Below, piece after piece: positions 12,848 through 12,938 of a stretch of DNA of 12,938 bases. A program made the position numbers and the translations under genes. Under the pieces are notes generated by a model. It ran no database searches. It was not told where the DNA came from and saw only the letters and a program-made list of their open reading frames with translations. This DNA comes from an uncultured Bacilli bacterium. GTDB taxonomy: Bacteria > Bacillota_I > Bacilli_A > RF39 > UBA660. Every line of letters begins with the position of its first letter. The first letter of the stretch is position 1. The stretch covers positions 1 to 12,938 of the forward strand of contig CANQCQ010000010.1 in assembly GCA_947589725.1 (NCBI GenBank), read 5' to 3'.

Positions 12848-12938
12848 ATCCAAACATTTTTGAAAATACTTTTGAAATATCTTCTGTTTTTAAATAAATT
12901 TTTTCTTTCTTTTGTTTTCTCTTAAAATTTGCCCAATC
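12846..12938 (-). CDS. C-terminal end of the gene before the tape measure (partial, 30 codons)
   Basis: The frame DWANFKRKQKKEKIYLKTED... runs from the window edge to a TAG at 12848-12846, with the rest of the gene beyond the window. The piece is very lysine-rich with a helical end (ISKVFSKMFG). Genes at this spot in siphoviruses are usually tail assembly chaperones, sometimes expressed by frameshift from the gene before, so that is the likeliest identity. Thirty residues are too few to name it. Its stop lies inside the tape measure ribosome binding site, which suggests coupled translation. Confidence 0.65.
   Translation of the reverse strand, partial: DWANFKRKQKKEKIYLKTEDISKVFSKMFG

Noticed and set aside
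128..12938. Mycoplasma-type genetic code (TGA as Trp) given the low GC
   Set aside because: TGA ends the 386-aa and 125-aa genes at sensible positions with the next gene's signals in place, and tryptophan is encoded by TGG throughout.

Overview
The window is the right-hand (tail tip, host recognition and lysis) end of a prophage of a long-tailed siphovirus-type phage in a low-GC Gram-positive host (Bacillota, probably Clostridia-like). The support is very AT-rich DNA, strong AGGAGG-type ribosome binding sites, TGA used as a stop (so not the Mycoplasma code), a CHAP endolysin with a clostridial-phage-type wall-binding tail, and a classic Gram-positive phage tail gene order.

Layout. Positions 1-239 look like host DNA: a tRNA-Gly(GCC) gene with its own promoter and terminator. 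Positions 240-330 carry short GAGTAATTTT repeats and probably hold the prophage/host junction. An HNH endonuclease gene (331-651, + strand) points into the prophage and meets the late operon at back-to-back terminators (691-725 and 768-800). Everything from 862 to 12938 is one late operon on the - strand. In transcription order: the end of an unidentified tail gene, tape measure protein, a DUF6711-like small tail protein, a large tail-tip/Tal-type protein, a 98-aa conserved protein, a coiled-coil baseplate/fibre protein, four paralogous proteins with a YWLRSP...APAFCL C-terminus (here A, B, C, D), a small membrane coiled-coil protein between C and D, a holin and the endolysin.

Most interesting feature. 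C and D, the second pair of the four paralogues, each carry a long pure G run (G10 and G9 on the coding strand) about 30 bases after the start codon, at the same place in the gene. In both, the run is one base out of frame, so translation as read stops after 15 or 19 codons although the remaining 240-250 codons are intact and well conserved. Removing one G restores 302-aa and 291-aa proteins that align with A from the N-terminus on. The sequence shows this directly. I infer a phase-variable host-recognition module: A and B always made, C and D independently switchable by slipped-strand G-tract changes, so one prophage lineage could release virions with different tail tips. A and C are one subtype and B and D another, so the array looks like a duplicated A-B pair of which only the second copy gained G tracts.

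Three hairpins inside the late operon (before the fibre gene, after the tape measure gene, and after C) resemble partial terminators and could set gene dosage. No integrase, repressor, replication, packaging, capsid, reverse transcriptase or CRISPR element is in the window.
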